Below, piece by piece: positions 18,118 to 26,428 of a DNA stretch of 51,415 bases. The DNA is taken from the IMG/VR virus record IMGVR_UViG_3300018083_000038, positions 1-51,415 of that record. One strand, 5' to 3'. Origin of the DNA: a virus. The position numbers were made by a program, and so were the translations under genes. Under the pieces are notes generated by a model. That model was not told the origin of the DNA. It worked only from the letters and a program-made list of their open reading frames with translations, and searched no databases. Each line of letters starts with the position of its first letter. Position 1 is the first letter of the stretch.

Positions 18118-18323
18118 AGGGGATAACACTAATAGTGATTGCTGCCTTCATTATTCTTTTAGCCTTCTGGCTGAAGGAGAAAAGGGATGCTAACAACGCG
18201 GCAATTATTCCAAAATCTAAAAGCTCTGTCAGAATATCTATTGATTCAAGCAATGGTAATGTTATTACTGTCACCAGTTCGGATACCACAATAATAATAA
18301 ACGGCGATGAAAATATTAGATAA
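18114..18323 (+). CDS. Small membrane protein in the glycan island
   Basis: This 69-residue protein has one N-terminal membrane helix (residues about 4-20, GITLIVIAAFIILLAFWL) and a short soluble part rich in Ser, Thr and Ile. ATGA overlap with the glycosyltransferase gene, and overlap with the next tiny membrane gene, support a real operon member. Its role is unknown; it might anchor glycan enzymes. Confidence 0.5.
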   Translation: MKGITLIVIAAFIILLAFWLKEKRDANNAAIIPKSKSSVRISIDSSNGNVITVTSSDTTIIINGDENIR

Positions 18324-18438
18324 AATACCATACTGGCTGCAGATAACGCTGGCATTAATAGTGCTGGCAGCCGTTATTTATTACACTTGTTCATTTGACT
18401 GGCTATTTGAGAAAGACGAATTCGGTAATCCATTTTAA
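18307..18438 (+). CDS. Tiny membrane protein (43 residues)
   Basis: This frame gives 43 residues with one membrane helix (WLQITLALIVLAAVIYY) and an acidic tail (WLFEKDEFGNPF). It starts within the end of the preceding small membrane gene and ends two bases before the next ATG, which fits the compact gene packing. No family is recognised. Confidence 0.45.
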   Translation: MKILDKIPYWLQITLALIVLAAVIYYTCSFDWLFEKDEFGNPF

Positions 18439-18440
18439 CT

Positions 18441-19214
18441 ATGATCAACATTGCCATAGAAGACATGCTTGCCACTGTACAGAAAAAAGTACAAGATAAA
18501 GTACCAGTTTCTGTAATAAGATATGGCGATGGAGAAGCCATAATCCTCAATGGCTTTAAAGACGAAGCGAAACTTGTATATGTTTCCAAGCGACAATTCG
18601 GCCAAATGCTACCTTATGATGACCTAAAGCAAATACAGGCCAACCTGGTGGAAGCTTATTCAGGTGCAGATATCATAGGCGTCCCGGTCAACAACCGGTT
18701 TATGGAAGATCGGAACAGTTACTGGTATAAAGCATACGGAATCCTGGATGAAGCAATCGGAATACAGACTTTACAAACGAAACTTCTCACCTCAATAGAT
18801 TTTCATCTGCACTGGCTCGAGCATAAATGTTTTGAGGAATTGCTCACTGGTAAAAAACACCTTTGTTACATATCCTGCAGAAAGCTGGATCATGAATTTA
18901 AAGACCGGTTTAAAATAGAAAACGTTTGGTCATACCTGATAGCGCCTGAAATGAAATTCACCTCCGGATATAAAGGCAAAAAGCACTTCCCTGACCAGTT
19001 TAAGGAAATAAGAAGATGGGTAACAAAAGTACCGGTTGAGGATACGATCTGCCTGGTGGGCGCCGGCGTAGCTGGTAAGATATACTGCAATTGGTTTCGG
19101 GATCTCGGGGGATATGCGATCGATATTGGAAGCGTGATGGATTCGTGGGCTGGAAAAGTTACAAGAGGCGAGAATCGTGGGCTGGATGCCGTTGACGAAA
19201 CTTATAAACTGTAA
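18441..19214 (+). CDS. GT-D-type glycosyltransferase (DUF1792-like)
   Basis: This 257-residue protein has the two hallmarks of the GT-D family first seen in streptococcal serine-rich adhesin glycosylation: SVIRYGDGE at residues 24-32 (the metal/nucleotide site) and a late VGAGVAGKIYCNWF, followed by IDIGSVMDSWAG near residue 225. GT-D enzymes transfer a sugar from a nucleotide donor. Here it probably adds a sugar to a growing glycan. It follows the tiny membrane genes by two bases. Confidence 0.75.
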   Translation: MINIAIEDMLATVQKKVQDKVPVSVIRYGDGEAIILNGFKDEAKLVYVSKRQFGQMLPYDDLKQIQANLVEAYSGADIIGVPVNNRFMEDRNSYWYKAYGILDEAIGIQTLQTKLLTSIDFHLHWLEHKCFEELLTGKKHLCYISCRKLDHEFKDRFKIENVWSYLIAPEMKFTSGYKGKKHFPDQFKEIRRWVTKVPVEDTICLVGAGVAGKIYCNWFRDLGGYAIDIGSVMDSWAGKVTRGENRGLDAVDETYKL

Positions 19215-19217
19215 CAA

Positions 19218-19634
19218 ATGGAAAAGATTTATTCAAAGGTCGATCCGGAATTATTGCTTCATGTAATAATAAGAAAAGAGGATGCCACCGATAAACGAAA
19301 CGATATCAGTCCGGAGGAAGATTTTTTACAGCTTGCTGTGATCAAATTCCCGAAAGGCAAAACATTCAGATTGCATTATCATATATGGAAGGATGCGCCA
19401 AAGTATCAGGTTATTACTCAGGAAAGTTGGGCTGTTATGCAGGGCAAAGTAAAGGCAATATTATATGACACAGACCACACATTATTGGCTGAACCCATCC
19501 TGAAAGCAGGCGATGGCAGTATTACTTTCCAGGGTGCGCATAATTATGAAATTCTGGAGGATGACACGATAATTTTTGAATATAAAACGGGGCCATATAA
19601 AGGCGTTGAAAACGATAAAGTATTTCTATCATGA
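19218..19634 (+). CDS. Cupin-fold protein, sugar-metabolism type
   Basis: This 138-residue protein shows the cupin pattern: a first motif HYHIWK at residues about 53-58 and a second, GDGSITFQGAHNYEILEDDTI, near residue 95. Beta strands fill the rest. Cupins of this shape in polysaccharide clusters act on, or bind, nucleotide sugars (WbuC- or FdtA-like). The start follows the GT-D stop by three bases, and its stop overlaps the next gene (ATGA). The reaction is not predicted. Confidence 0.6.
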   Translation: MEKIYSKVDPELLLHVIIRKEDATDKRNDISPEEDFLQLAVIKFPKGKTFRLHYHIWKDAPKYQVITQESWAVMQGKVKAILYDTDHTLLAEPILKAGDGSITFQGAHNYEILEDDTIIFEYKTGPYKGVENDKVFLS

Positions 19635-20059
19635 GTTGGTTACCACAAAAAGATTTTGAATTCATATATGAGCGCGTTCCGCGCCTGTGCGTTGATCTTG
19701 TTATTTACATCGATTATCGTGGCGTCTATTTAACAAGGCGGACGCAAGACCCTCACCTCGGTAAATGGCATCTACCTGGCGGCGCGATCAGATTTAAAGA
19801 ATCTATCCAGAATGCGATCGTGCGAATCGCAAAAGACGAACTGGGAATCTATCCAGACCATCCAAAGTTCTCCGGATTGATTGAGTTTCCTAATGAAACC
19901 AGGGACGGAAAGCCATATCATTCTGTTAGTATAGTTTATGAAGTAAGGTCGGGATCGGCTCCGATCGGCGGTGAATGGTTTAAATCAATTCCAAGTCCTA
20001 TGATTCCAGAGCATGACACGTTTTTAAGAAGCTATAAAATTCATCAATATTTTAAATGA
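19631..20059 (+). CDS. Nudix hydrolase, GDP-mannose mannosyl hydrolase-like
   Basis: This 142-residue protein has a Nudix box at residues about 51-73 (GAIRFKESIQNAIVRIAKDE and LGI): G51-x5-E57-x7-R65 and then DELGI, with the first Glu of REUxEE replaced by Ile. GDP-mannose mannosyl hydrolases share such an incomplete box. The N-terminal FEFIYERVPRLCVDLVI also matches that family. It would hydrolyse GDP-mannose to GDP and mannose, or tune the GDP-sugar pool. A GDP-mannose 4,6-dehydratase lies downstream, consistent with that. Confidence 0.6.
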   Translation: MSWLPQKDFEFIYERVPRLCVDLVIYIDYRGVYLTRRTQDPHLGKWHLPGGAIRFKESIQNAIVRIAKDELGIYPDHPKFSGLIEFPNETRDGKPYHSVSIVYEVRSGSAPIGGEWFKSIPSPMIPEHDTFLRSYKIHQYFK

Positions 20060-20655
20060 AAGTAATCGTCACCACTTCTGATGCCTATCATCATATATTG
20101 CCATATTTTTTTAGGCAATACAACAAATTTTGGGGTGATCCTTTTGAACTGGTAGGCTATAAGAAACCAGACAACCTACCAGATAACTGCACATTTGTTT
20201 CATTGGGTGAACAAGGAATTGTTCAATCATTCACAAAAGATCTAAAGCCTTATTTCGCAAAGCAGCCTGACTATTTTGTATGGATGATGGAGGACAGCCT
20301 GATCAGGGGATTTGATAGAATAGCCTATGATACAATCATTGATAAATTCAGCGTCCTCCCATTTGGGAAAATAAATCTAACCAATGAAGGCACACATCGG
20401 GAGCACCAAGTTGATGGCGATTATTTTTATGTCTGTCGGAATACGTTGTATCAATTATCAACACAACCAGCAATCTGGAACAGGGACTTTCTTTTAAGTT
20501 ACATGAATCCCGGATTAACGCCATGGGGATTTGAAACTCAAAAAGCATATCCAGAAGACAATTATAAGATAGTAGGTCCGACAACACATATTCTGCATCA
20601 CAACGAAGGCTGCAGGAGACATAATATTCATGACTTAAACTTGGAAGGTTTATGA
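20056..20655 (+). CDS. Putative glycosyltransferase
   Basis: This 199-residue protein begins with MKVIVTTSDAYHHILPYFF, a Rossmann-type start. The segment PDYFVWMMEDSLIRG holds an acidic pair in the place of a DxD nucleotide-sugar site. The C-terminal NEGCRRHNIHDLN is a likely acceptor-side loop. It overlaps both neighbours by ATGA. A glycosyltransferase is the best fit from context and fold pattern, without a diagnostic family motif. Confidence 0.45.
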   Translation: MKVIVTTSDAYHHILPYFFRQYNKFWGDPFELVGYKKPDNLPDNCTFVSLGEQGIVQSFTKDLKPYFAKQPDYFVWMMEDSLIRGFDRIAYDTIIDKFSVLPFGKINLTNEGTHREHQVDGDYFYVCRNTLYQLSTQPAIWNRDFLLSYMNPGLTPWGFETQKAYPEDNYKIVGPTTHILHHNEGCRRHNIHDLNLEGL

Positions 20656-21209
20656 AAATCGCAATTGGTACGGGTAAAAGAAACATGGGTGAGGGTTGGT
20701 TCCACATTGATGGAGCGAGGTTCCCGCACATACAGAGCGATGATATTTGGCTGGGACAATTACCGGATGACAGTGCTGACGTTATTTATTCATCTCACTT
20801 CCTTGAATATTTCAACAGGCAGTTTGGGCTGGAGTTAGTTAAATGTTGGCATCGTGTTTTAATCCCAGGTGGCACTATTCGGCTGGCCGTTCCAGACTTT
20901 GATGCGATGGCAGATGCTTTACTCAATAAGGGATTTAAATTGAAAGATATCCTTGGTCCTTTATATGGTAAAATGATGATGGGAAATCAGGAAATATACC
21001 ATAAGACTGTTTATAATTATGAGGATATGGTTGAATTTTTAACGTCTGCCGGTTATAAAGATGTAAGACGTTATGATTGGCGGGAAACAGATCATGCGAA
21101 TATCGATGACTGCAGTCGCGCATATCTCCCCCACGACTCGGAGGCAATAAGAACAGGAATCTTCGATAATCATCTTTTAATCTCACTAAACGTAGAGGCA
21201 ACAAAGTGA
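20652..21209 (+). CDS. Class I SAM-dependent methyltransferase
   Basis: This 185-residue protein reads as a small Methyltransf_11-type enzyme. The glycine-rich start is MKIAIGTGKRNMGEGW; DDSADVIYSSHFLEYF is the strand-4 motif; VLIPGGTIRLAVPDFDAMA is the typical post-motif of these enzymes. It would methylate a sugar or other acceptor with S-adenosylmethionine. It shares an ATGA with its upstream neighbour, and the next gene starts with a GTG that overlaps its stop. Confidence 0.7.
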   Translation: MKIAIGTGKRNMGEGWFHIDGARFPHIQSDDIWLGQLPDDSADVIYSSHFLEYFNRQFGLELVKCWHRVLIPGGTIRLAVPDFDAMADALLNKGFKLKDILGPLYGKMMMGNQEIYHKTVYNYEDMVEFLTSAGYKDVRRYDWRETDHANIDDCSRAYLPHDSEAIRTGIFDNHLLISLNVEATK

Positions 21210-22249
21210 AGATTTGCTATGTCATAGCAACCTGGTCCGGCAAAAGGAGAAACCCTAGCACGGAGTATTTAAAAAAACATTTGAAGCGGTTGCTTGAATT
21301 ACAACATTCAATTGCCAAAATAATTGTCGTAAAGCCTATCGGCAGCGATGATGAAAGGTTTTATGATCTTGACCAGGAAACGTTGGCTAAAATTGAAATA
21401 CTCGAAAGGCCGGAAAATGACCGGTCATATGGGCAGTTTTTGTTCGCTTATAAGATATATGGCAACAAGTTTTCCCACTACATTATTGTCGAGGATGACT
21501 ATATCCCTAACCTGGACAATTTTGATTCGATTCTTTATAACATGATGAAGGAAAAGGGTTGCAATTACTTGTGCGGCAAATACGGCCGCGCTAAAAGAAC
21601 GGACCCATTTCATCCACAGCAAAACATGGGCATCGTGCAGGCCGCCGCCTTTGAAAAAATATTGAGCACGGACCCGAATCCTAAATTTTATAAAAACGGC
21701 GATAATGATGGCCAGGAGTTTATTATGTTCGGGAATTTGTTTGCAAACAATGGCCTAATAATTTCCGATTATTCAGATCATTATTCTGTTCCTTATTTTG
21801 ATAGATATATGCGTTGGTTTACGGCCAGCCGGTCGCTCGAAACTCTCTTTGTTCCATATCAGCTATTATACCACCGGGCATTTACTTACGACGAAGATAC
21901 CGAGGATTCGGTTGGAGATCCCTGTTCTCACTTCTTAATGGATATGTCATTTAACGGCATGAAGAATGGGATGTTTTTCTCCGTAATAATTGATGGGCAA
22001 TATGTCGGAAAGTTTGTAACACACAGGGAGAATAATTTGCTATTTATAGAGCTTAATCTTCACAACGAACATGATGGGGCGGTCTTAGAAAGGTTTGTTT
22101 ATGAAAACAGAAGCGAAACTGTTTATATGCGTCTCCCTTCAGGGGACCCTTTTATTCATAAACTGAAGTCTATTAAATGGCAAACAATATCTGGAGACAT
22201 GTCTACCATAACTATGAAAAAATACTACTATGAACAAGCACGAGATTAA
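21206..22249 (+). CDS. Glycosyltransferase, GT-A-like with extra C-terminal domain
   Basis: This 347-residue protein starts at GTG 21206, overlapping the methyltransferase stop. Residues 1-220 look like a glycosyltransferase: HYIIVEDDYIPN near residue 92 has the Glu-Asp-Asp metal-binding pattern, and the segment ending in LLYHRAFTYDEDTED reads as the end of the domain. Residues about 235-347 (FFSVIIDGQYVGKFV and following) form a separate beta-rich piece of unknown role. It overlaps the next gene by 20 bases. Confidence 0.55.
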   Translation: MKICYVIATWSGKRRNPSTEYLKKHLKRLLELQHSIAKIIVVKPIGSDDERFYDLDQETLAKIEILERPENDRSYGQFLFAYKIYGNKFSHYIIVEDDYIPNLDNFDSILYNMMKEKGCNYLCGKYGRAKRTDPFHPQQNMGIVQAAAFEKILSTDPNPKFYKNGDNDGQEFIMFGNLFANNGLIISDYSDHYSVPYFDRYMRWFTASRSLETLFVPYQLLYHRAFTYDEDTEDSVGDPCSHFLMDMSFNGMKNGMFFSVIIDGQYVGKFVTHRENNLLFIELNLHNEHDGAVLERFVYENRSETVYMRLPSGDPFIHKLKSIKWQTISGDMSTITMKKYYYEQARD

Positions 22250-22844
22250 GAAGATGATCGCTAAGGAAAATCCGGTAGTGCTGGATATTGGCTGTTACAA
22301 CGGAAAAGACAGCAAGGAACTAGCCGATATCCTTAACTGTGAAGTTCATTGCTTTGAGCCGGATCCTTTGTCGCAGGAAATATTCTTACAGGATCATATG
22401 AACGATCGTCGTTTGAAACTTTATGGTTGTGCATTGACGAATATTGATGGAGAGATTGATTTTTATCAAAGCGATCATCCGCAAAGTAATTCAGCCAGGC
22501 TGCCCCATGAACACTTGGATGTTTTCCCGGATATAAAATTTGATGATGTAATCACAGTATCCAGCGAAAGGCTGGATACCTGGTATCAGTCGGTCCTAAA
22601 AGATAAAATCATCGATTTTATTTGGGCTGATGTAAACGGGTCTGAAAAGGATCTGATCTATGGTGGAATCCATGCACTGAGTAAGACCCGTTTTTTATAC
22701 ATCGAGGCAGCAAAAAAAGAGCTTTACCAGGGACAGCCTCATTATGATTTCCTGAAAACTGCGCTTCCTAATTTCAAGGCATTGTGCATGTATAATTGGG
22801 GGGACAACTTCGGAAATATTTTATTAAAAAATATGGCACTATAA
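22230..22844 (+). CDS. FkbM-type SAM methyltransferase
   Basis: This 204-residue protein has the FkbM methyltransferase layout. VVLDIGCYNGKDS at residues 16-28 is the SAM-binding loop, followed by VHCFEPDPLSQEIF, the acidic strand-2 end. ERLDTWYQSVLKDKIIDFIW and ADVNGSEKDLIYGG are the family's later motifs (usually lDVEGaE). FkbM enzymes O-methylate sugars or polyketides. Two FkbM genes in one cluster suggest methylation at two positions or of two residues. Confidence 0.7.
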   Translation: MNKHEIKKMIAKENPVVLDIGCYNGKDSKELADILNCEVHCFEPDPLSQEIFLQDHMNDRRLKLYGCALTNIDGEIDFYQSDHPQSNSARLPHEHLDVFPDIKFDDVITVSSERLDTWYQSVLKDKIIDFIWADVNGSEKDLIYGGIHALSKTRFLYIEAAKKELYQGQPHYDFLKTALPNFKALCMYNWGDNFGNILLKNMAL

Positions 22845-22845
22845 G

Positions 22846-23055
22846 ATGAAAAACATGATTGACAAAAAGGTGGAGTTTGAATTGAGCCAACAAAATGGCA
22901 GCTCAAAATCTACTGGAACCATTATTGATGAAATTTGGCTTGCTGGCAGTGGCGGCGGCTATTACGTTTGTAGAGTTACAGGGTATATTATTTTAGATGA
23001 CGACGGGTCATTACACACCGTCAAACCCGATCAATTAAAAAGACTAATACAATGA
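22846..23055 (+). CDS. Small hypothetical protein in the glycan island
   Basis: This 69-residue protein appears beta-rich (VEFELSQQNGSSKSTGTIID, then GGGYYVCRVTGYIILDDDG). It has no signal peptide. ATGA overlap with the next gene supports a real coding gene. No family is recognised. Confidence 0.5.
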   Translation: MKNMIDKKVEFELSQQNGSSKSTGTIIDEIWLAGSGGGYYVCRVTGYIILDDDGSLHTVKPDQLKRLIQ

Positions 23056-23642
23056 ATTGGGAAACGGTAAAGGAATTCGAAAACAAGGTAGCTGAATTCT
23101 TCGGTGCACCATATGGAATTGCAGTTGATTCTGCGACACATGGCATGGAGCTTAGTTTGCGTTGGACCCATGCTGATATGATTTACTGCCCAAAGCGAAC
23201 TTACTTATCGGTACCAATGCTTGCTGATAAATTAAACATTAAAAGACAGTGGATGGATTGGAAGTGGTCCGAATACTATTGGCTCACTCCAAGGGTAATC
23301 GATGCTGCCGTATTCTGGAAAAGAAACGGGTATATCAGGACAACCTTTATGTGCCTGAGCTTTCAGTTCCAAAAGCATTTGAGCCTTGGTCGTGGTGGAA
23401 TGATATTGTGTGATAATGATGCTGCAGCCACAATTTTAAGAAGGATGGTATATGACGGCAGGGTTCCAGGGATCCCCTGGCGGGAACAGGACGTTGATAT
23501 GATAGGTTACCATTACTACATGACACCGGAAACAGCCCAGCTCGGGTTGGACAGGTTACAAACTGCTGTCGATACAGAACCAAAGAAATGGAAAATTGAA
23601 GATTGGCCGGATCTTACTACAATGAAAGTATTTAATATATGA
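23052..23642 (+). CDS. Miniature DegT/DnrJ-type aminotransferase-like protein
   Basis: This 196-residue protein resembles the core of DegT/DnrJ/EryC1 sugar aminotransferases. FENKVAEFFGAPYGIAVDSATHGMEL matches the N-terminal fold; FMCLSFQFQKHLSLGRGGMI at about residue 97 matches the segment carrying the PLP lysine (K in FQKHL); and the end keeps IGYHYYMTPETAQLGLDRL. Full enzymes have about 370-400 residues, so the C-terminal small domain and part of the large domain are gone. It may still bind PLP or may be a degenerate paralog. The likely product would be an amino sugar made from a GDP-keto sugar. Confidence 0.55.
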   Translation: MNWETVKEFENKVAEFFGAPYGIAVDSATHGMELSLRWTHADMIYCPKRTYLSVPMLADKLNIKRQWMDWKWSEYYWLTPRVIDAAVFWKRNGYIRTTFMCLSFQFQKHLSLGRGGMILCDNDAAATILRRMVYDGRVPGIPWREQDVDMIGYHYYMTPETAQLGLDRLQTAVDTEPKKWKIEDWPDLTTMKVFNI

Positions 23643-24190
23643 TCAGTGAAGAAGAAATAGAATTTTATAAAACAATTATTCACGAATTGAATATTGTCTT
23701 TGATGTTGGCTGCGGCGACGATAATATATTCGACGAATTAAAACCGGGCATTGAGGCGCATCTTTTCGATCCTCTAACTAATAAGCATTTACTTCCTAAG
23801 ATTGAAGGCAAAAAAAACATAAAGTATAACAACTTTGGATTAGGCAGCAAAAGAGCAATGATGAAATTTCATCCAGCATATTATTCTATTCTTCTGCGAA
23901 ACGATGTAAAAAGATTTACAGATCACAGCGAGATTGAAATATTTGTTGATACTGTTGATAACTATTGCGAAGGGAAAAAGATTAATAAAATTGATCTGTT
24001 AAAAATAGACACAGAAGGTTTCGATCTTGAGGTTATAATGGGCTCAGTGAACATGCTTGATAAAATTAAATACATACAGTTTGAAGATTGGACAAACGAA
24101 TTAACATTAGAAACATTACAACTACTGACGCCGTACAAAGACAAAATAGTTTTTAACAGCAATCCCAAAAATTATTTTATAACACTATGA
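23639..24190 (+). CDS. FkbM-type SAM methyltransferase (second copy)
   Basis: This 183-residue protein has the SAM-binding loop NIVFDVGCGDDNIFDEL at residues 18-34 and the FkbM hallmark KIDLLKIDTEGFDLEVIMG near residue 120, in which KIDTEG contributes to the active site. It is AT-richer than its neighbours by eye. It overlaps both adjacent genes by ATGA and probably methylates a sugar in the same pathway. Confidence 0.7.
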   Translation: MISEEEIEFYKTIIHELNIVFDVGCGDDNIFDELKPGIEAHLFDPLTNKHLLPKIEGKKNIKYNNFGLGSKRAMMKFHPAYYSILLRNDVKRFTDHSEIEIFVDTVDNYCEGKKINKIDLLKIDTEGFDLEVIMGSVNMLDKIKYIQFEDWTNELTLETLQLLTPYKDKIVFNSNPKNYFITL

Positions 24191-25176
24191 AAGCACTAAT
24201 ATCAGGCGTGAGCGGTCAGGATGGTTCTTACTTATCAGAATATCTTTTATCACTTGGTTACGAAGTGCACGGAATTATTCGCCGGAATAGTGTGCCGGAG
24301 CACCAGGAAAGCAGGATCGGGCATTTAGAATCTAAGGTGAAAACTTATTATGGCGATCTTATGGATATGGGATCGCTTCTTTCTATTATAGATGAAGTCA
24401 GGCCGGATGAAGTCTACAATTTAGCAGCCCAAAGTCACGTCAGAATAAGCAGCGAAGTGCAATCATTTACTGGAAATGTAAATGCCGTCGGTGCATTGAA
24501 TTTTTTACAGGTCGTCAAATTCATTTGCTCCAATGCCAAATATTATCAGGCAAGCAGCTCCGAAATGTTCGGGAATTCGCTTGATCAGGATGGCTTCCAA
24601 CGGGAAACTACAGCTATGCATCCCGTCAGCCCATATGGGTGCGCAAAACTTTATGCCTATCATATGACCAGGCATTACCGGAAGGCGTATAAAATGCATG
24701 CTTGCAACGGGATTCTATTTAATCATGAGAGCGAAAGACGCGGTAGCAATTTCGTAACCAACAAGGTTATAAAAGCTGCCGTAAGAATAAAATTAGGCTT
24801 ACAGGAAACAGTTGAAATGGGTAACCTGGATTCCTTCCGCGATTGGGGGCATTCAAAGGATTATGTACGAGCTATGCATATGATCCTCCAAAACCCTACC
24901 GCAGATGATTTTGTGGTGGCTACCGGAGAAAGTAGATCGGTGAGGCAAATGGTGGAATATGTTTTTGGGAAGCTGAACCTTGATTATAAAAAGCATGTGG
25001 TCATAAATCCAAAGTATTTGAGGCCGGACGAATTGCCTTACCTGCGTGGCGATGCATCGAAGATAATGGGAACTCTGCATTGGCAGCCGGAGATATCATT
25101 CGGAGAATTAATGCAGGAAATGATTGATCATTGGATGTCACACTTTTATGCTAAAAGATTACAACTTCCTAAATGA
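24187..25176 (+). CDS. gmd: GDP-mannose 4,6-dehydratase
   Basis: This 329-residue short-chain dehydrogenase-type enzyme has the GxxGxxG nucleotide-binding motif GVSGQDG at residues 7-13, SSSE near residue 126, and the catalytic YxxxK as YGCAK at residues 150-154. FNHESERRGSNFVTNKV is diagnostic for GDP-mannose 4,6-dehydratases. It converts GDP-D-mannose to GDP-4-dehydro-6-deoxy-D-mannose, the entry to GDP-fucose, GDP-rhamnose or GDP-perosamine. No fucose synthase is visible here, so the 4-keto sugar may go to the DegT-like protein or to host enzymes. It is slightly shorter than typical homologues. Confidence 0.85.
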   Translation: MKALISGVSGQDGSYLSEYLLSLGYEVHGIIRRNSVPEHQESRIGHLESKVKTYYGDLMDMGSLLSIIDEVRPDEVYNLAAQSHVRISSEVQSFTGNVNAVGALNFLQVVKFICSNAKYYQASSSEMFGNSLDQDGFQRETTAMHPVSPYGCAKLYAYHMTRHYRKAYKMHACNGILFNHESERRGSNFVTNKVIKAAVRIKLGLQETVEMGNLDSFRDWGHSKDYVRAMHMILQNPTADDFVVATGESRSVRQMVEYVFGKLNLDYKKHVVINPKYLRPDELPYLRGDASKIMGTLHWQPEISFGELMQEMIDHWMSHFYAKRLQLPK

Positions 25177-25856
25177 AAACAGTTTTTACAGCCGTCTTTG
25201 GACCATACGATGATTTAAAAACGCCACTGGTAGTTACTCCCGGCTGGCGTTATATATGTTTTACTGACCAGCCGTTCAAAAACGATGTGTGGGAAGTTAT
25301 TCAAAGGCCATTGATGCCGGAAGGGGCACCCAGGACGGCTCGGTTTTATAAGATCATGTTTCACCGGCACATTGAATCAGAAGATAGCCTGTGGATTGAT
25401 GCCAGTTTCATTATTAATTGTAACCTGGATGAATGGTGGAAGCGATTTAAAGAACCAATAACATGTGTAAAGCATCCCATTCGCAACGATGTATATAGCG
25501 AAGCACAGGCCTGTATTGATCAAAGGAGGGGAGACGGGCGGACAATAATGAAACAGGTTGAATTGTATTGGAAGATAGGGCTCCCGAAGAATAATGGGCT
25601 GATAGCTTCGGGGATACTGATGCGGCAGATGAAACAGCCGGTAATTGACATTTGTGATTTATGGTGGCGACACTTGTGTGAACATAGCAGCAGGGACCAG
25701 ATTTCTCTGGCATATGCCGTCTGGAAGATGCCGATCCCTTATTATACAGAATACAACTACAGCGGGGAAACAGATTTTTTGTATATGTATCATTTGAATT
25801 CACCGAAGCGGCAGAAAAAGATTGACTATTATAAATCTATAAACATTTTAAAGTGA
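25173..25856 (+). CDS. Glycosyltransferase-like protein (DUF616 type)
   Basis: This 227-residue protein begins MKTVFTAVFGPYDDLKTPLV, has ICFTDQPFKNDVWEV, and includes SLWIDASFIINCN, the acidic segment expected of a glycosyltransferase nucleotide-sugar site. SSRDQISLAYAVWKMPIPY is typical of the DUF616 family. It probably adds a hexose, though the donor and linkage are unknown. It overlaps the dehydratase and next methyltransferase genes by ATGA/GTGA. Confidence 0.6.
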   Translation: MKTVFTAVFGPYDDLKTPLVVTPGWRYICFTDQPFKNDVWEVIQRPLMPEGAPRTARFYKIMFHRHIESEDSLWIDASFIINCNLDEWWKRFKEPITCVKHPIRNDVYSEAQACIDQRRGDGRTIMKQVELYWKIGLPKNNGLIASGILMRQMKQPVIDICDLWWRHLCEHSSRDQISLAYAVWKMPIPYYTEYNYSGETDFLYMYHLNSPKRQKKIDYYKSINILK

Positions 25857-26428
25857 ATCACACCAGTATTTTGAATTTGATCGCTGAAAAAATAAAGGCG
25901 ACATCGTATTTGGAAATTGGTGTGCAGAACACGGCGAACAACTTTGATAAAATAAAGGTTCAGGATAAGATTGGCGTGGATCCAAATGTCCAGAACAGCA
26001 AGATTCTGCCAATTACTTCGGATGCTTTCTTCCGTTTGAGTTCAAAGCATTTTAAGCTGGCTTTTATTGATGGCCTGCATCATGATGACCAGGTCAAAAG
26101 AGATATTATCAATACTTGGTTCGCCTTAAAGCCAGGCGGCGTTATGCTGATACATGACTGCAATCCCGATCGGGAAGATATAACGCATACTCCACGGGAT
26201 AGCAAAATTTGGACAGGCAATGTTTATAAAACAGTTTGTCAGATTGTTTCACCAATGAAGTTTACTGTGGACGTGGATTATGGCTGTTGCATTTTGAAAA
26301 ATAATGACGAAAGGTTGTTGTTTAATGACAGTGATGTAACGTGGGAACAATTCTCGGCAAACAAAAAGCAATTGTTAAACCTGGTATCTGTATTTGATGC
26401 ACTAAAAATTATCGAATCTTGGACATAG
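25853..26428 (+). CDS. Class I SAM methyltransferase (Methyltransf_24-like)
   Basis: This 191-residue protein starts at GTG 25853 overlapping the previous stop. TSYLEIGVQNTANNF is the SAM-binding loop, KLAFIDGLHHDDQVKRDI the family's second motif, and LKPGGVMLIHDCNPD the third. Such enzymes methylate glycan O or N positions. It is the fourth methyltransferase of the cluster. The 3' end overlaps the next gene by about 10 bases. Confidence 0.65.
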   Translation: MNHTSILNLIAEKIKATSYLEIGVQNTANNFDKIKVQDKIGVDPNVQNSKILPITSDAFFRLSSKHFKLAFIDGLHHDDQVKRDIINTWFALKPGGVMLIHDCNPDREDITHTPRDSKIWTGNVYKTVCQIVSPMKFTVDVDYGCCILKNNDERLLFNDSDVTWEQFSANKKQLLNLVSVFDALKIIESWT

